Source: Bog-756 sp036513075 | Lineage (GTDB): Bacteria; Actinomycetota; Acidimicrobiia; Acidimicrobiales; RAAP-2 | Assembly (NCBI GenBank): GCA_036513075.1 | Contig: DATBZS010000033.1 | Span: 1 to 22,974 of the forward strand | Reading direction: 5' to 3' | Length of the DNA: 22,974 nt | Part shown: one piece after another, positions 6,509 through 14,017 of the stretch | Layout: each line of letters begins with the position of its first letter | How positions within the stretch are numbered: the first letter of the stretch is position 1 | Position numbers and translations under genes: made by a program | The notes under the pieces: model-generated | The model's database searches: none | Told to the model about the DNA's origin: nothing | The model's input: only the letters and a program-made list of their open reading frames with translations

Positions 6509-7378
6509 ATGCCCAGCGCCCCGTCGCCTGTCTCCCCAGTGACCGCCCGAAAGACCTGGCGGACGGTCGAGCCGCTGCACGGGATGGTCTACTTCGCCCC
6601 CGAGGCTGCCGAGTCCTACCGGCGGCTCGGGCTCGAGGGCCAGTCGGGCTACTTCGCTTCGCGCTCGGCCCCGATGGGCGCGGTATCGGCCGGTACGGTA
6701 GTGGCCACCTTCTACAACTTCGCACCGTCCCTCGTCGCCAGGTCGATGAACGGGCTGTGGGCGAACGTGGCCCCGTCCGACGTCCTGTTCGCCCGTCGGG
6801 AGGCGGCGGCCGCCGCGCTGGCGCGGATGCTGGGACCAGCAGCGGACACCGACGACGTGGCGTTGGCCGCCGACCTCGCCGCACGGGCCGCGCTGCGGGC
6901 CTGCGAGCGCACCGAGGGCCGGCCCCTGTTCGCCGGCCACGCCGGTCTGCCCTGGCCGGAGACGCCCCTCGAACGCCTGTGGCACGCCCAGACCCTGCTG
7001 CGTGAGTTCCGGGGGGACGGTCACATCGCCCAGCTGGTCAACCACGGCCTGGACGGCATTGAGGCGCTCGTGCTGCACCAGGCCACCGGCGAGCTCCCGG
7101 TCTCCTTCCTACGCCAGACCCGGGGGTGGACCGACGAGGAGTGGGCCGACGCCGCCGACCGGTTGCGCGGCCGGGGCTGGATCCGACCAGCCGCCACGCC
7201 GGAGCACCTTGCCCTCAGCGAGGAGGGTGCGGCTGTCCGCCAGGACATCGAGGTGGCCACCGACCGGCTCTCGGTATACGCCTACGAGGCCATCGGCGAG
7301 GAGGGCTGCGACACCCTGCGGGGCCTGGCCCGGCCGTTCTCGCGCGCGGTGGTGGATTCCTCGGGCCTCGGGACCTGA
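6509..7378 (+). CDS. SCO6745 family protein
   Basis: The 289-residue protein is recognised by its N-terminal block: ARKTWRTVEPLHGMVYFAPEA, then GYFASRSAPMGAVSAGTVVATF, YNFAPSLVARSMNGLW and the Arg/Ala-rich helix VLFARREAAAAALARMLG. The family is widespread in actinomycetes and of unknown biochemical role. The C-terminal third (LRQTRGWTDEEWADAADRLRGRGWI ... LALSEEGAAVRQDIEVATD) resembles a MarR-like winged helix, so a regulatory or ligand-sensing role is possible but unproven. The frame stays open back to 6368, but those extra residues are Pro/Arg-rich and unlike the family; ATG 6509 begins just before the conserved block. TACCGT, a TAnnnT match, ends 5 bases before this ATG and there is no Shine-Dalgarno, so the transcript may be leaderless. 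Confidence 0.82.
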   Translation: MPSAPSPVSPVTARKTWRTVEPLHGMVYFAPEAAESYRRLGLEGQSGYFASRSAPMGAVSAGTVVATFYNFAPSLVARSMNGLWANVAPSDVLFARREAAAAALARMLGPAADTDDVALAADLAARAALRACERTEGRPLFAGHAGLPWPETPLERLWHAQTLLREFRGDGHIAQLVNHGLDGIEALVLHQATGELPVSFLRQTRGWTDEEWADAADRLRGRGWIRPAATPEHLALSEEGAAVRQDIEVATDRLSVYAYEAIGEEGCDTLRGLARPFSRAVVDSSGLGT

Positions 7379-7395
7379 CCGAGCCGGGCCGGTCA
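7376..7395. terminator. Hairpin between convergent genes
   Basis: TGACCG (including the SCO6745-family stop codon) pairs with CGGTCA at 7390-7395 around an 8-base loop. It lies in the 40-base gap between convergent genes, so it could end transcription from both sides. There is no T-tract. Confidence 0.35.
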
Positions 7396-7418
7396 GGTGG
7401 ACGCGGAAGGCGCGGGCC

Positions 7419-8258
7419 TCAGTCGGCGAGTAGGGGGCCGAGGCGGCCCGCCTCGGCCCGGCCCTGGGCCAGTCCGGCCCGGGCCGACGGCTCCCGCACG
7501 AGCGGGTCGAGCACATTGGTGCCGAAGGCGGCGAGCGAGGCGGCGTCAGGGGTGATGACGGCGGAAAGGACTCCGGCACCCAGTCCGGCCAGCTCGACGG
7601 GCAGAACCTCATCGGCAAGGGGTGCGAGCACCACTACCTGACCACACCCCGTCGCCAGGTCCGTGTTGGTCAGCGACCAGATCCCGCCGTCCACATACCG
7701 GGCACCGCCGATGGTCACCGGGGGCCAGATTCCCGGCACCGCGCAGCTGGCTGCCACTGCATCGACCACATCCACGCCGGATGACCGGTCGAACACCCGC
7801 CGTTCGCCGGTGGACGCCTCGACCGCCACCACCGACACCCGGTCGTCCGTCCAGTCCAGCCCCTCGAGACGGGCAGCGATGACCCGCCTGCGCACGGCCT
7901 CGTCCACCGTGTCGGCGTCGAGAGCCAGGCGGCAAAGTCGTCGTCGCCGCTCGGCGTCGTCGGCCGACTCGGCATAGATGGGAGCCATCTGCGCCCACAG
8001 CTCGGCGATCGACACGGTCGGTTTGAGCTCGGTGGCGAGCGTCGCCGTGTCGACCTGACGGGCGAACATCTCCGTGAGGGTGAGTCCCCCGGCGATCTGG
8101 GCGGCGACAGTGGAGCCGGCCGACGTGCCGACCAGGTGATCGGCGACGGACAGATCCACCCCGCCCTCGAACAGGCCGACGAGCACCCCGATGTGCCAGG
8201 CGACACCGGCCACGCCGCCGCCACCCAGGACGAGACTCAACCTTCGATCCGGACTCAT
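7419..8258 (-). CDS. Patatin-like phospholipase
   Basis: The 279-residue protein has the complete patatin catalytic layout: the oxyanion loop LVLGGGGVAGVAWHIGVL (residues 9-26), the nucleophile elbow GTSAG with S46, and the dyad aspartate D190 in YVDGG. This predicts a Ser-Asp acyl hydrolase acting on phospholipids or other acyl esters. There is no signal peptide or membrane helix, so it is probably cytoplasmic or peripheral. ATG 8258 starts 16 bases after the ABC permease stop; an in-frame GTG lies six bases earlier. The spacing indicates that it is the third gene of the ABC-2 ATPase/permease operon, so its substrate may be linked to the transported molecule or to membrane remodelling. Confidence 0.92.
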   Translation of the reverse strand: MSPDRRLSLVLGGGGVAGVAWHIGVLVGLFEGGVDLSVADHLVGTSAGSTVAAQIAGGLTLTEMFARQVDTATLATELKPTVSIAELWAQMAPIYAESADDAERRRRLCRLALDADTVDEAVRRRVIAARLEGLDWTDDRVSVVAVEASTGERRVFDRSSGVDVVDAVAASCAVPGIWPPVTIGGARYVDGGIWSLTNTDLATGCGQVVVLAPLADEVLPVELAGLGAGVLSAVITPDAASLAAFGTNVLDPLVREPSARAGLAQGRAEAGRLGPLLAD

Positions 8259-8274
8259 CGCCACTACCGGGCCC

Positions 8275-9171
8275 TCACGCGTCCCGATGGACCAGCAGCC
8301 AACCGGCCAGCACCACGGCGGCGACCGTGTACACGAGGAGCAGTCCGACGGCGGTCCACGGTGTGAACAGGACACCGGCGAAGTCGGTCTTGCGGGTGGT
8401 CACCAGGGTCATGGCCAGACCGAGGTTGGAGGGCAGGTACTTCTCGAACGACTGGGCCACGCTGGAGGGCAGCACGCTCACAATGAGCGGCAGGACGAGG
8501 ATGACCCCGACGAAGGCGGCTATGGCCCCAGCCGTGTGACGCAGCACGAAGCCTGTGGCGCAGGCCAGGAGTGACAGCAGGAGGAGGTAGATCCCGCTCA
8601 GGAACACCGCCCGCAGAGCACCGCCGTCGGACAGGCTCACGTAGGGGATGGTGGCACTTCGGACCTGGGTGAGGATGGAGCTCCCGGCCGGCAGGACCTT
8701 GGCCCCGTGGGCGAGGAGGACGGCTTGGCCGACGAAGAACGAGGCGAAAGCGGTCACTTCGGCGACCACGGCGACCACCCCACCAATCACCAGAAGTTTG
8801 GCGGCCAGCACCGTCGGCCGCTTGGACATGACGGCCAGAGTGGTGCGGATCGAGCCGGTGGCGTACTCGGACGTGATGATCAACGCCCCGAGCACCCCGA
8901 CGACGAACTGGGACAGGAACGAGCCCGTCTGGCTGAACCGGACCGGGTCGAACGAGGCCCGGTCGGCCAGTCCCAGGTGGGACCATTGGCCGGCCTCGAC
9001 GTTGGAGACCAGGGCCGAGAGCCCGATCCCGGCAACGAAGACGATGACCAGGCAGATCCAGGTGGACCGGACCGAACGCAGCTTCGTCCACTCGGAGCGG
9101 ACCTGGTTGGCCAGACCGGCGTGGCCGTTGTCGAACGCGGGCATCGGGGTCGCCACGGTGGCGGTGGTCAT
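8275..9171 (-). CDS. ABC-2 type transporter permease
   Basis: The 298-residue integral membrane protein shows about six helices: WICLVIVFVAGIGLSALV (from about residue 38), FVVGVLGALIITSEY, LVIGGVVAVVAEVTAFASFF, a long double segment from LSGIYLLLLSLLACATGFVL into IAAFVGVILVLPLIVSVL, and a last one at AVGLLLVYTVAAVVLAGWLL near the C-terminus. The cytosolic start (QVRSEWTKLRSVRSTW) and the SEYATGSIRTTLAV loop are typical of the ABC-2/ABC-transporter-permease families that pair with an ABC-2 ATPase. The ATG overlaps the stop of the ATPase gene (ATGA), so the two subunits are translationally coupled. The substrate is unknown; relatives export lipids, antibiotics or peptides. Confidence 0.92.
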   Translation of the reverse strand: MTTATVATPMPAFDNGHAGLANQVRSEWTKLRSVRSTWICLVIVFVAGIGLSALVSNVEAGQWSHLGLADRASFDPVRFSQTGSFLSQFVVGVLGALIITSEYATGSIRTTLAVMSKRPTVLAAKLLVIGGVVAVVAEVTAFASFFVGQAVLLAHGAKVLPAGSSILTQVRSATIPYVSLSDGGALRAVFLSGIYLLLLSLLACATGFVLRHTAGAIAAFVGVILVLPLIVSVLPSSVAQSFEKYLPSNLGLAMTLVTTRKTDFAGVLFTPWTAVGLLLVYTVAAVVLAGWLLVHRDA

Positions 9172-10091
9172 GCGCCCACCTCCAGCGGGGACTGACCGTG
9201 GTAGTCGACCATGTCGGACGTCAGGTCCATGAAGACCTCCTCGAGGCTGGCTTGGACCGGGCTCAGCTCGTGCAGGGCCACCCCCGCTTCCAGCGCCAGG
9301 TCGCCGATGTGGGCGGCATCGAGACCGGTGACCAGGAGTGCGCCGTCCTCCCGGCCACGCACGGTGGCCCCGGCCGACCGGAGCGAGTCGGCGAGCCGGT
9401 CGGCCCCGGGTGTCCGGACGAGCACGGTGGCCACGGTGTTCGAGCTGATGAAGTCGGCCACCGTGGTGTCGGCGATGAGTTGACCCCGGCCGATGACGAC
9501 CAGGTCGGTGGCGGTCAACGCCATCTCGCTCATCAGGTGGCTCGACACGAAGATGGTGCGTCCCTCGGCAGCCAGCGACTTCAGCAGGTTGCGCACCCAC
9601 AAGATGCCCTCGGGGTCGAGCCCGTTGATCGGCTCGTCGAAAAGCAGGACGCCCGGGTCGCCGAGGAGCGCCGAGGCGATACCGAGGCGTTGGCTCATCC
9701 CGAGGGAGAATTTCCCGGCCTTGCGGCGGGCCACGCTCTCCAGGCCGACCAGTCCGAGCACCTCGTCCACCCGGGTCCTCGGGATCGAGTTGGTCTGGGC
9801 CAGTGCCAGCAGGTGGTTGTAGGCCGAGCGACCGGGGTGGATGGCCTTGGCCTCGAGGAGGGCGCCGACCTCCCGAAGAGGCCACCGCAGATCGGCAAAT
9901 CGCTTGCCGCCGATGGTCACCGTCCCCGAGTCGGGGTGGTCGAGACCCATCACCATGCGCATGGTCGTCGACTTGCCCGAGCCGTTGGGCCCGAGGAACC
10001 CGGTGACGACTCCGGCGCGGACCGCGAAGGTGAGGTCGTTGACCGCCCGGGTCGACCCGTAGGACTTGGCCAGCCGATCGGCCGTGATCAC
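9168..10091 (-). CDS. ABC-2 type transporter ATP-binding protein
   Basis: The 307-residue ATPase has Walker A GPNGSGKST (residues 34-42), Q-loop region VGALLEAKAIHPGRSAYNHL, a signature KFSLGMSQRLGIA (127-139), Walker B VLLFDEPINGLDPEG and the switch HLMSEM. SLGMSQ in place of LSGGQ is normal for this drug/lipid-exporter subfamily (DrrA/bacitracin type). The C-terminal 90 residues (VATVLVRTPGADRL ... HELSPVQASLEEVFMDLT) are the usual subfamily tail. GTG 10091 is chosen because the conserved VITADRLAKSYG begins there, GAGG lies about 7 bases upstream, and a candidate promoter ends just before it; ATGs upstream at 10163 and 10151 would add Pro-rich residues unlike the family. It is the first gene of the operon with the permease and the patatin. 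Confidence 0.92.
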   Translation of the reverse strand: MITADRLAKSYGSTRAVNDLTFAVRAGVVTGFLGPNGSGKSTTMRMVMGLDHPDSGTVTIGGKRFADLRWPLREVGALLEAKAIHPGRSAYNHLLALAQTNSIPRTRVDEVLGLVGLESVARRKAGKFSLGMSQRLGIASALLGDPGVLLFDEPINGLDPEGILWVRNLLKSLAAEGRTIFVSSHLMSEMALTATDLVVIGRGQLIADTTVADFISSNTVATVLVRTPGADRLADSLRSAGATVRGREDGALLVTGLDAAHIGDLALEAGVALHELSPVQASLEEVFMDLTSDMVDYHGQSPLEVGA

Positions 10092-10109
10092 GGGCGACCT
10101 CGGACAGGG

Positions 10110-10138
10110 GACATAGTTGGACGGTACCAGGAGGTCAG
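10110..10138 (-). promoter_or_regulatory. Candidate promoter of the ABC transporter-patatin operon
   Basis: On the minus strand CTGACC (10133-10138) and TATGTC (10110-10115) are separated by 17 bases. A start site about 7 bases on would leave a short leader carrying the GAGG before GTG 10091. Both boxes are imperfect, so this is a modest call. Confidence 0.35.
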
Positions 10139-10199
10139 TCCGAATCGGCATCGCCGGCGGCAAGGGAACCGGTGCATTCGGCCCTCTTGTCCAGACCCT

Positions 10200-10883
10200 T
10201 CAGCCCCCGGCGACCAGGCCGGCCAGCTCCGACTCGCCACCTGGCAGCATTACCATCCGGTAGCCCTCCCGGTCGAGCAGCCACTCGTGGTTCCGGCGGT
10301 GGATCTCGTGCTTGCCGTCGTAGCGGTTGAGGACGACCACCACCGGCACGCCGCCCAGTGCCGTGGTCGGACCGGCAAGGGCGTCCATGGTCATCCGAAT
10401 GCTGTTGATGGTGCCCAGTCCGGCGTCGGCCACCAGCACCACCAGGTCGGGGGCGAGGGCGGCCACCAGATCGCACACGTCACCATCCTCGGCCTGGGGC
10501 GAACGTACTCCACCGGCCGTCTCGACCACGCCGACCTCGACCCGCATACGCGGCCAGGCCAGCTCCTCGACCAGGTCGGCCACGGTGAACGGCGGCATCC
10601 CGAGGGCCCGGGCAGCGATGGGTGGGGCCATGGCCCGGTGGTAGGAGCGGAAGGAGTGGCACACGTCCCCCGGGTGTTCTCCCGAAGCGGCGCCGAGCGC
10701 CTCGGCGTCGGTGGCGCCTCCGATCCCTTCGCCGTATTGACCGACGTCGAACGACTGCGCCGGCTTGCGGGCCGCAACACTCCGGCCCTGTCCCCGCAAC
10801 TCGACCAGCAGCCGGGCCGCCACCCAGGTCTTGCCCACCTCGGTGCCGGTGCCGCACACCAGCGCCACCCTGTCAGGCCGCAC
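10200..10883 (-). CDS. bioD: Dethiobiotin synthetase
   Basis: BioD closes the ureido ring of dethiobiotin from 7,8-diaminopelargonate, CO2 and ATP. The 227-residue product keeps the family's functional residues: the P-loop GTGTEVGKT near the N-terminus (GTDTxVGKT in most members), the substrate lysine in ARKP, the TDA aspartate, VETAGG (usually VEGAGG), LGTIN and the adenine-binding Asn in VVLNRYD. The variants GTGT and VETAGG, and LGTINS in place of the common LGxINH, show a divergent branch but leave the catalytic set intact. GTG 10883 overlaps the end of bioF by 11 bases, indicating translational coupling; it is the last gene of the bioA-bioF-bioD operon. Confidence 0.9.
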   Translation of the reverse strand: MRPDRVALVCGTGTEVGKTWVAARLLVELRGQGRSVAARKPAQSFDVGQYGEGIGGATDAEALGAASGEHPGDVCHSFRSYHRAMAPPIAARALGMPPFTVADLVEELAWPRMRVEVGVVETAGGVRSPQAEDGDVCDLVAALAPDLVVLVADAGLGTINSIRMTMDALAGPTTALGGVPVVVVLNRYDGKHEIHRRNHEWLLDREGYRMVMLPGGESELAGLVAGG

Positions 10884-12051
10884 TGCCGACCCCCCGGCCG
10901 TCCTTGGGCACCAGGTCGGCGAGCGCGGCCACCAGGCGGTCGACCTGCTCGTCGGTATGGGTGGCCGAGAGGGTGATGCGCAGGCGCGAGGTCCCGGGTG
11001 CCACCGTGGGCGGCCGGATGGCCGGTACCCACAGGCCCTGCTCGAGCAGGGATGCCGACGCGGCCACCGTGTCCACCTCGGCGCCGATGACCACCGGCAG
11101 AATTGGGGACAGGTGATGGGTCGCGCCGATACCGCGAGCCACACGGTCGATCAGTGCCTGCAGTCGGATGCGCAGGGCGTCACCCTCGTCGGAGCGGACC
11201 ACGCCGAGCGCGGCCAGGGCGGCGGCGGCGTCAGCGGGTGTGGGGGCGGTGGTGAAGATGTAGGGGCGGGCCCGGTTCACCAGCAGCTCGACGAAACGAG
11301 CCGGTCCGGCCACGAACCCGCCGAGCGACCCGAGCGTCTTGGACAGGGTGCCCACCCGCAGGACGTCGACTCCGGCGGTGTCGCCAAGTTCCGGGCCGAG
11401 CACGGCGTGGGCCTCGTCGAGCACCAGGAGTGCGCCATTGCGTCGGGCCACAGCCACCAGGCCACCGACGTCGGCCAGGTCGCCGTCCATGGAAAAGACG
11501 GTGTCCGATACCACGACCGACCGGCCCGTCGCAGCGGCGAGCGACCGGTCGAGGGCGGCCAGATCGCCGTGGGGCACGACCCGCACGTCGGCCCGGGCCA
11601 GCCGGCACCCGTCGATGATGGAGGCGTGGTTGAGCTCATCGGAGTGGACGACCACGCCGCCCGATGCGAACACCGACAACACCGACAGGTTGGCGGCGAA
11701 CCCGGTGGGGAAGATCACGGCGGCGTCGGTGCCTTTCCAGTCGGCGAGCGCCGCCTCGAGGTCGTGATGGACCGGACGGGAGCCGGTCACCAGCCGGGAC
11801 GCACCTGCACCGGCGCCCCAACGGTCGAGGGCCCCGTGGGCGGCCGCCACCACCGACGGGTGGGTGGTCAGCCCCAGGTAGTCGTTGGACGCGAAAGAGA
11901 CCACGCCACGGCCCGGTGCGGACGCGATGAGTGGCCCCTCGTGGCCCTGGGCGTCGAAGGACCGGGGGGCGCGCCACCGGCCGGCCGCCTCCACTCCGGC
12001 GCAGGCTTCGTCGACCCAGTCCCCCCACGTGGACCGCCCCTCGGTGCTCAC
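10873..12051 (-). CDS. bioF: 8-amino-7-oxononanoate synthase
   Basis: BioF is a PLP-dependent alpha-oxoamine synthase that condenses pimeloyl-ACP (or -CoA) with L-alanine to give 8-amino-7-oxononanoate. The 392-residue protein has SFASNDYLGLTTHP (residues 52-65), GAGASRLVTGS, DELNHASIIDG with the PLP-stacking H142, DEAHAVLG with D212 and H215, and the PLP lysine K238 in GTLSKTLGSLGGF. The C-terminal substrate domain ends with the usual LRITLSATHT. The start is GTG 12051, which overlaps the bioA stop (GTGA). Related enzymes (KBL, ALAS) share the fold, but the position between bioA and bioD settles the assignment. Confidence 0.94.
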   Translation of the reverse strand: MSTEGRSTWGDWVDEACAGVEAAGRWRAPRSFDAQGHEGPLIASAPGRGVVSFASNDYLGLTTHPSVVAAAHGALDRWGAGAGASRLVTGSRPVHHDLEAALADWKGTDAAVIFPTGFAANLSVLSVFASGGVVVHSDELNHASIIDGCRLARADVRVVPHGDLAALDRSLAAATGRSVVVSDTVFSMDGDLADVGGLVAVARRNGALLVLDEAHAVLGPELGDTAGVDVLRVGTLSKTLGSLGGFVAGPARFVELLVNRARPYIFTTAPTPADAAAALAALGVVRSDEGDALRIRLQALIDRVARGIGATHHLSPILPVVIGAEVDTVAASASLLEQGLWVPAIRPPTVAPGTSRLRITLSATHTDEQVDRLVAALADLVPKDGRGVGSAA

Positions 12052-13379
12052 CGCTGGTCCTCGGCCCACACCTCATCTATACACGCGGCCAGTACGTCGA
12101 CCACCCGGTCGAGCTCGTCGGCCGTGCTGGTCAGCGGGGGCATCACCACCACCACGTCGCCCAGGGGACGCAGCAGCACACCGCGACCCACGGCGGCCGC
12201 ACACACCCGCCTCCCCCAACGGATGGCCCCGTCGGGCGGGGCCAGCTCGACGCCGACCATCAGGCCGCGACGACGGACGTCGGCCACCCCGGGCCGTCCC
12301 ACGATCGTCCCATCGAGACGCGCCCCTAGGTGGTCGGCCATATCGAGCACGTGGTCGAGCACGTGCCACTCTTCCAGCAGGCGGAGGTGGCGCAGGGCCA
12401 CCGCGCAGGCGAGGGCATTCCCGCCGTAGGAGTGGCCGTGGTAGAAGGTCGCGGTCCCGAGGTCCTCGCCCCGGAACGCCTCGAACACCTCCCGCGATGC
12501 CACCGTCGCCGACAGGGGCAGGTATCCCCCGGTGATCCCCTTGCCCAGGCAGACGATGTCCGGCCGGAACCCGGGCCCGGCCCACTCCGAGGCGAATAGC
12601 TTGCCGGTTCGCCCGAAGCCGGTGGCCACCTCGTCACAGATGAGCGGCACGCCGTGGGCCCGGCAGGTCCGCCCGATCAGGGCAAGGTCCTCGGGGTCGG
12701 CCACCAGGATGCCGGACGCACCCTGCACCAGGGGCTCGATGATCATGGCGGCCAAGGTGTCGGCGTGGGTTTCGATGGCGGCCACCGCCTTGGCCGCCCA
12801 GTCGGCCGTGGCGTAACCGGGCGTCCGCACCACCGGGAACCGCAGCGGATCGAAGACGGTGGTGCCGAAGCCGCCGTCGCCCACCGAGAGGGCCCCGACC
12901 GTGTCCCCGTGGTAGGCGTCGCCGAGGGCCAGGAACTGGTTCCGCTCGGGACGCCCCCGGTTGACCCAGGACTGGAAGGCGATCTTGAGGGCTTGCTCGA
13001 CGGCGACCGCCCCGTCCGAAGCGAAGATGACGTGGGCGTCGTCCACCGGCACAACCGCGGCCAGTGCCTCGGCGAACTCGATGACGATCCGACTCCCGTT
13101 GCCGAGGAGAGTTGCGTGGGCCACCTTGCCGAGCTGGTCGACGACCGCCTGATCGAGCTCCGGGACCCGGTGGCCGAGCGTGGTCACCCACAGCGACGAA
13201 ATGGCGTCGAAGTAGCGGTTGCCGTCGACGTCGATGAGCTCCCGACCCTCGGCCCGCTCCACGGTGACCGGGGTATTCCCGGCGTAGGCAGCCATCTGGG
13301 TGAATCCGTGCCACACCACGGCGACGTCCCGCGCCACCCATGGGTCGATCACCGGCACGGAGGGGGCCTCGTCACTCAT
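12048..13379 (-). CDS. bioA: Adenosylmethionine-8-amino-7-oxononanoate aminotransferase
   Basis: BioA is a class III PLP aminotransferase that makes 7,8-diaminopelargonate, normally with S-adenosylmethionine as amino donor. The 443-residue protein has VVWHGFTQM (residues 21-29; most members have WHPF/YT), SSLWVTTLGH, SDGAVAVEQALKIA, DAYHGDTVGALSVG, DEVATGFGRTGKLFASE with D249, the PLP lysine K280 in LGKGITGGYLPLS, and HGHSYGGNALACA. The Gly in WHGFT is a small departure near the substrate site. ATG 13379 is the natural start, as conserved sequence begins soon after. It is the first gene of bioA-bioF-bioD; no bioB is in the window. The 131-base region upstream is shared with the divergent riboflavin synthase gene. 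Confidence 0.94.
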   Translation of the reverse strand: MSDEAPSVPVIDPWVARDVAVVWHGFTQMAAYAGNTPVTVERAEGRELIDVDGNRYFDAISSLWVTTLGHRVPELDQAVVDQLGKVAHATLLGNGSRIVIEFAEALAAVVPVDDAHVIFASDGAVAVEQALKIAFQSWVNRGRPERNQFLALGDAYHGDTVGALSVGDGGFGTTVFDPLRFPVVRTPGYATADWAAKAVAAIETHADTLAAMIIEPLVQGASGILVADPEDLALIGRTCRAHGVPLICDEVATGFGRTGKLFASEWAGPGFRPDIVCLGKGITGGYLPLSATVASREVFEAFRGEDLGTATFYHGHSYGGNALACAVALRHLRLLEEWHVLDHVLDMADHLGARLDGTIVGRPGVADVRRRGLMVGVELAPPDGAIRWGRRVCAAAVGRGVLLRPLGDVVVVMPPLTSTADELDRVVDVLAACIDEVWAEDQR

Positions 13380-13408
13380 GGCCCACGAGTCTTGCCCACC
13401 GTGCGACA

Positions 13409-13421
13409 CCGGTCGAACCGG
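13409..13421. promoter_or_regulatory. Palindrome between bioA and ribC
   Basis: CCGGT-CGA-ACCGG is a perfect 13-base inverted repeat with 5-base arms and a 3-base centre, 30 bases upstream of bioA. The 5-3-5 architecture resembles actinobacterial biotin-repressor sites, but the sequence differs and such GC palindromes are common, so the role is only possible. Confidence 0.25.
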
Positions 13422-13498
13422 ATGCTGCCTGCCTCGTACACCCCTGTCACCAGGGACGATGTACCCATCCACCCCGGGCCGGGCCGGGGGGTGCCCGG

Positions 13499-13504
13499 TA
13501 GAGT
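13499..13504 (+). promoter_or_regulatory. Candidate -10 box for leaderless ribC transcript
   Basis: TAGAGT matches TAnnnT and ends 6 bases before ATG 13511, placing the predicted start site at the initiation codon. No -35 and no Shine-Dalgarno are seen. Confidence 0.45.
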
Positions 13505-13510
13505 GTAGCG

Positions 13511-13987
13511 ATGGACCGCATCGGCGTCGTCGACACCATGTTCGCCCGCTATGACATGGGCGCGGAGGCCCTCGACGAGCTGGCCTCGTGCCCCGGCCAC
13601 GGCACCACGTTCGAGGTGGTCCGGCGCACCGTCCCCGGGTTCAAGGACCTCGGCGTGGCCTGCAAGCAGATCATCGAGCAGGAGGGATGCCGGATCGTGG
13701 TCGCCCTCGGCATGCCCGGCAAGGCCGCCATAGACCAAGTCTGCGCCCACGAGGCGTCCCAGGGGATCATGCTGGCCCAGCTGCTGACCTCCACCCACAT
13801 CCTCGAGGTCTTCGTCCACGAGAACGAGGAGGAGGACCCGGCCAAGCTGGCCGTCGTCTGCGCCAACCGGGCCCGCAAGCACGCCCGCAACGCCTATTGG
13901 ATGCTGTACGAGCCCGAACAACTCACCCGTAACGCCGGGCAGGGCGTACGCCAGGGCTACGAGGACGCCGGTCCGCTCGTCGGTTGA
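13511..13987 (+). CDS. ribC: Riboflavin synthase, archaeal type
   Basis: The 158-residue protein matches the archaeal riboflavin synthase family (TIGR01506) along its whole length: IGVVDTMFARYDMGAEALDE, RRTVPGFKDLGVACKQII, EQEGCRIVVALGMPG, DQVCAHEASQGIMLAQL, THILEVFVHENEEEDPAKL and a tail with LTRNAGQGVRQGYEDAGP. This enzyme dismutates two 6,7-dimethyl-8-ribityllumazine molecules to riboflavin and a pyrimidine. It is a pentamer related to lumazine synthase and unrelated to the trimeric RibE found in most bacteria. The family is mainly archaeal, so its presence among actinobacterial genes is notable. It is transcribed away from bioA, has a TAnnnT box 6 bases before ATG, and converges on the acyl-CoA dehydrogenase gene. 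No other rib gene is in the window. Confidence 0.93.
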   Translation: MDRIGVVDTMFARYDMGAEALDELASCPGHGTTFEVVRRTVPGFKDLGVACKQIIEQEGCRIVVALGMPGKAAIDQVCAHEASQGIMLAQLLTSTHILEVFVHENEEEDPAKLAVVCANRARKHARNAYWMLYEPEQLTRNAGQGVRQGYEDAGPLVG

Positions 13988-13989
13988 GC

Positions 13990-14003
13990 GGGGCCGCCGC
14001 CCC
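13990..14003. terminator. GC hairpin after ribC
   Basis: GGGGC-CGCC-GCCCC forms a pure-GC 5-bp stem with a 4-base loop three bases after the ribC stop, in the 30-base gap to the convergent acyl-CoA dehydrogenase. It is a candidate bidirectional terminator without a T-tract. Confidence 0.4.
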
Positions 14004-14017
14004 ACGGCGCGCCCGGT

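Noticed and set aside
8264..9091. An alternative minus-strand frame inside the permease gene
   Set aside because: It lies on the same strand in another frame, is Arg/Pro/Gly-rich and has no membrane segments, whereas the permease frame shows clear helices.
9198..10976. A 592-codon plus-strand frame across the ABC ATPase and bioD
   Set aside because: It is the reverse-complement shadow of two well-supported genes, low in complexity and without motifs.
10765..12429. A 554-codon plus-strand frame opposite bioF and bioA
   Set aside because: It is antisense to catalytic-motif-bearing genes, with Gly/His/Arg-biased sequence and no recognisable domain.
13380..13510. Possible FMN riboswitch before the riboflavin synthase gene
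   Set aside because: The gap is 131 bases and the gene appears leaderless; none of the conserved FMN-aptamer blocks can be read there.
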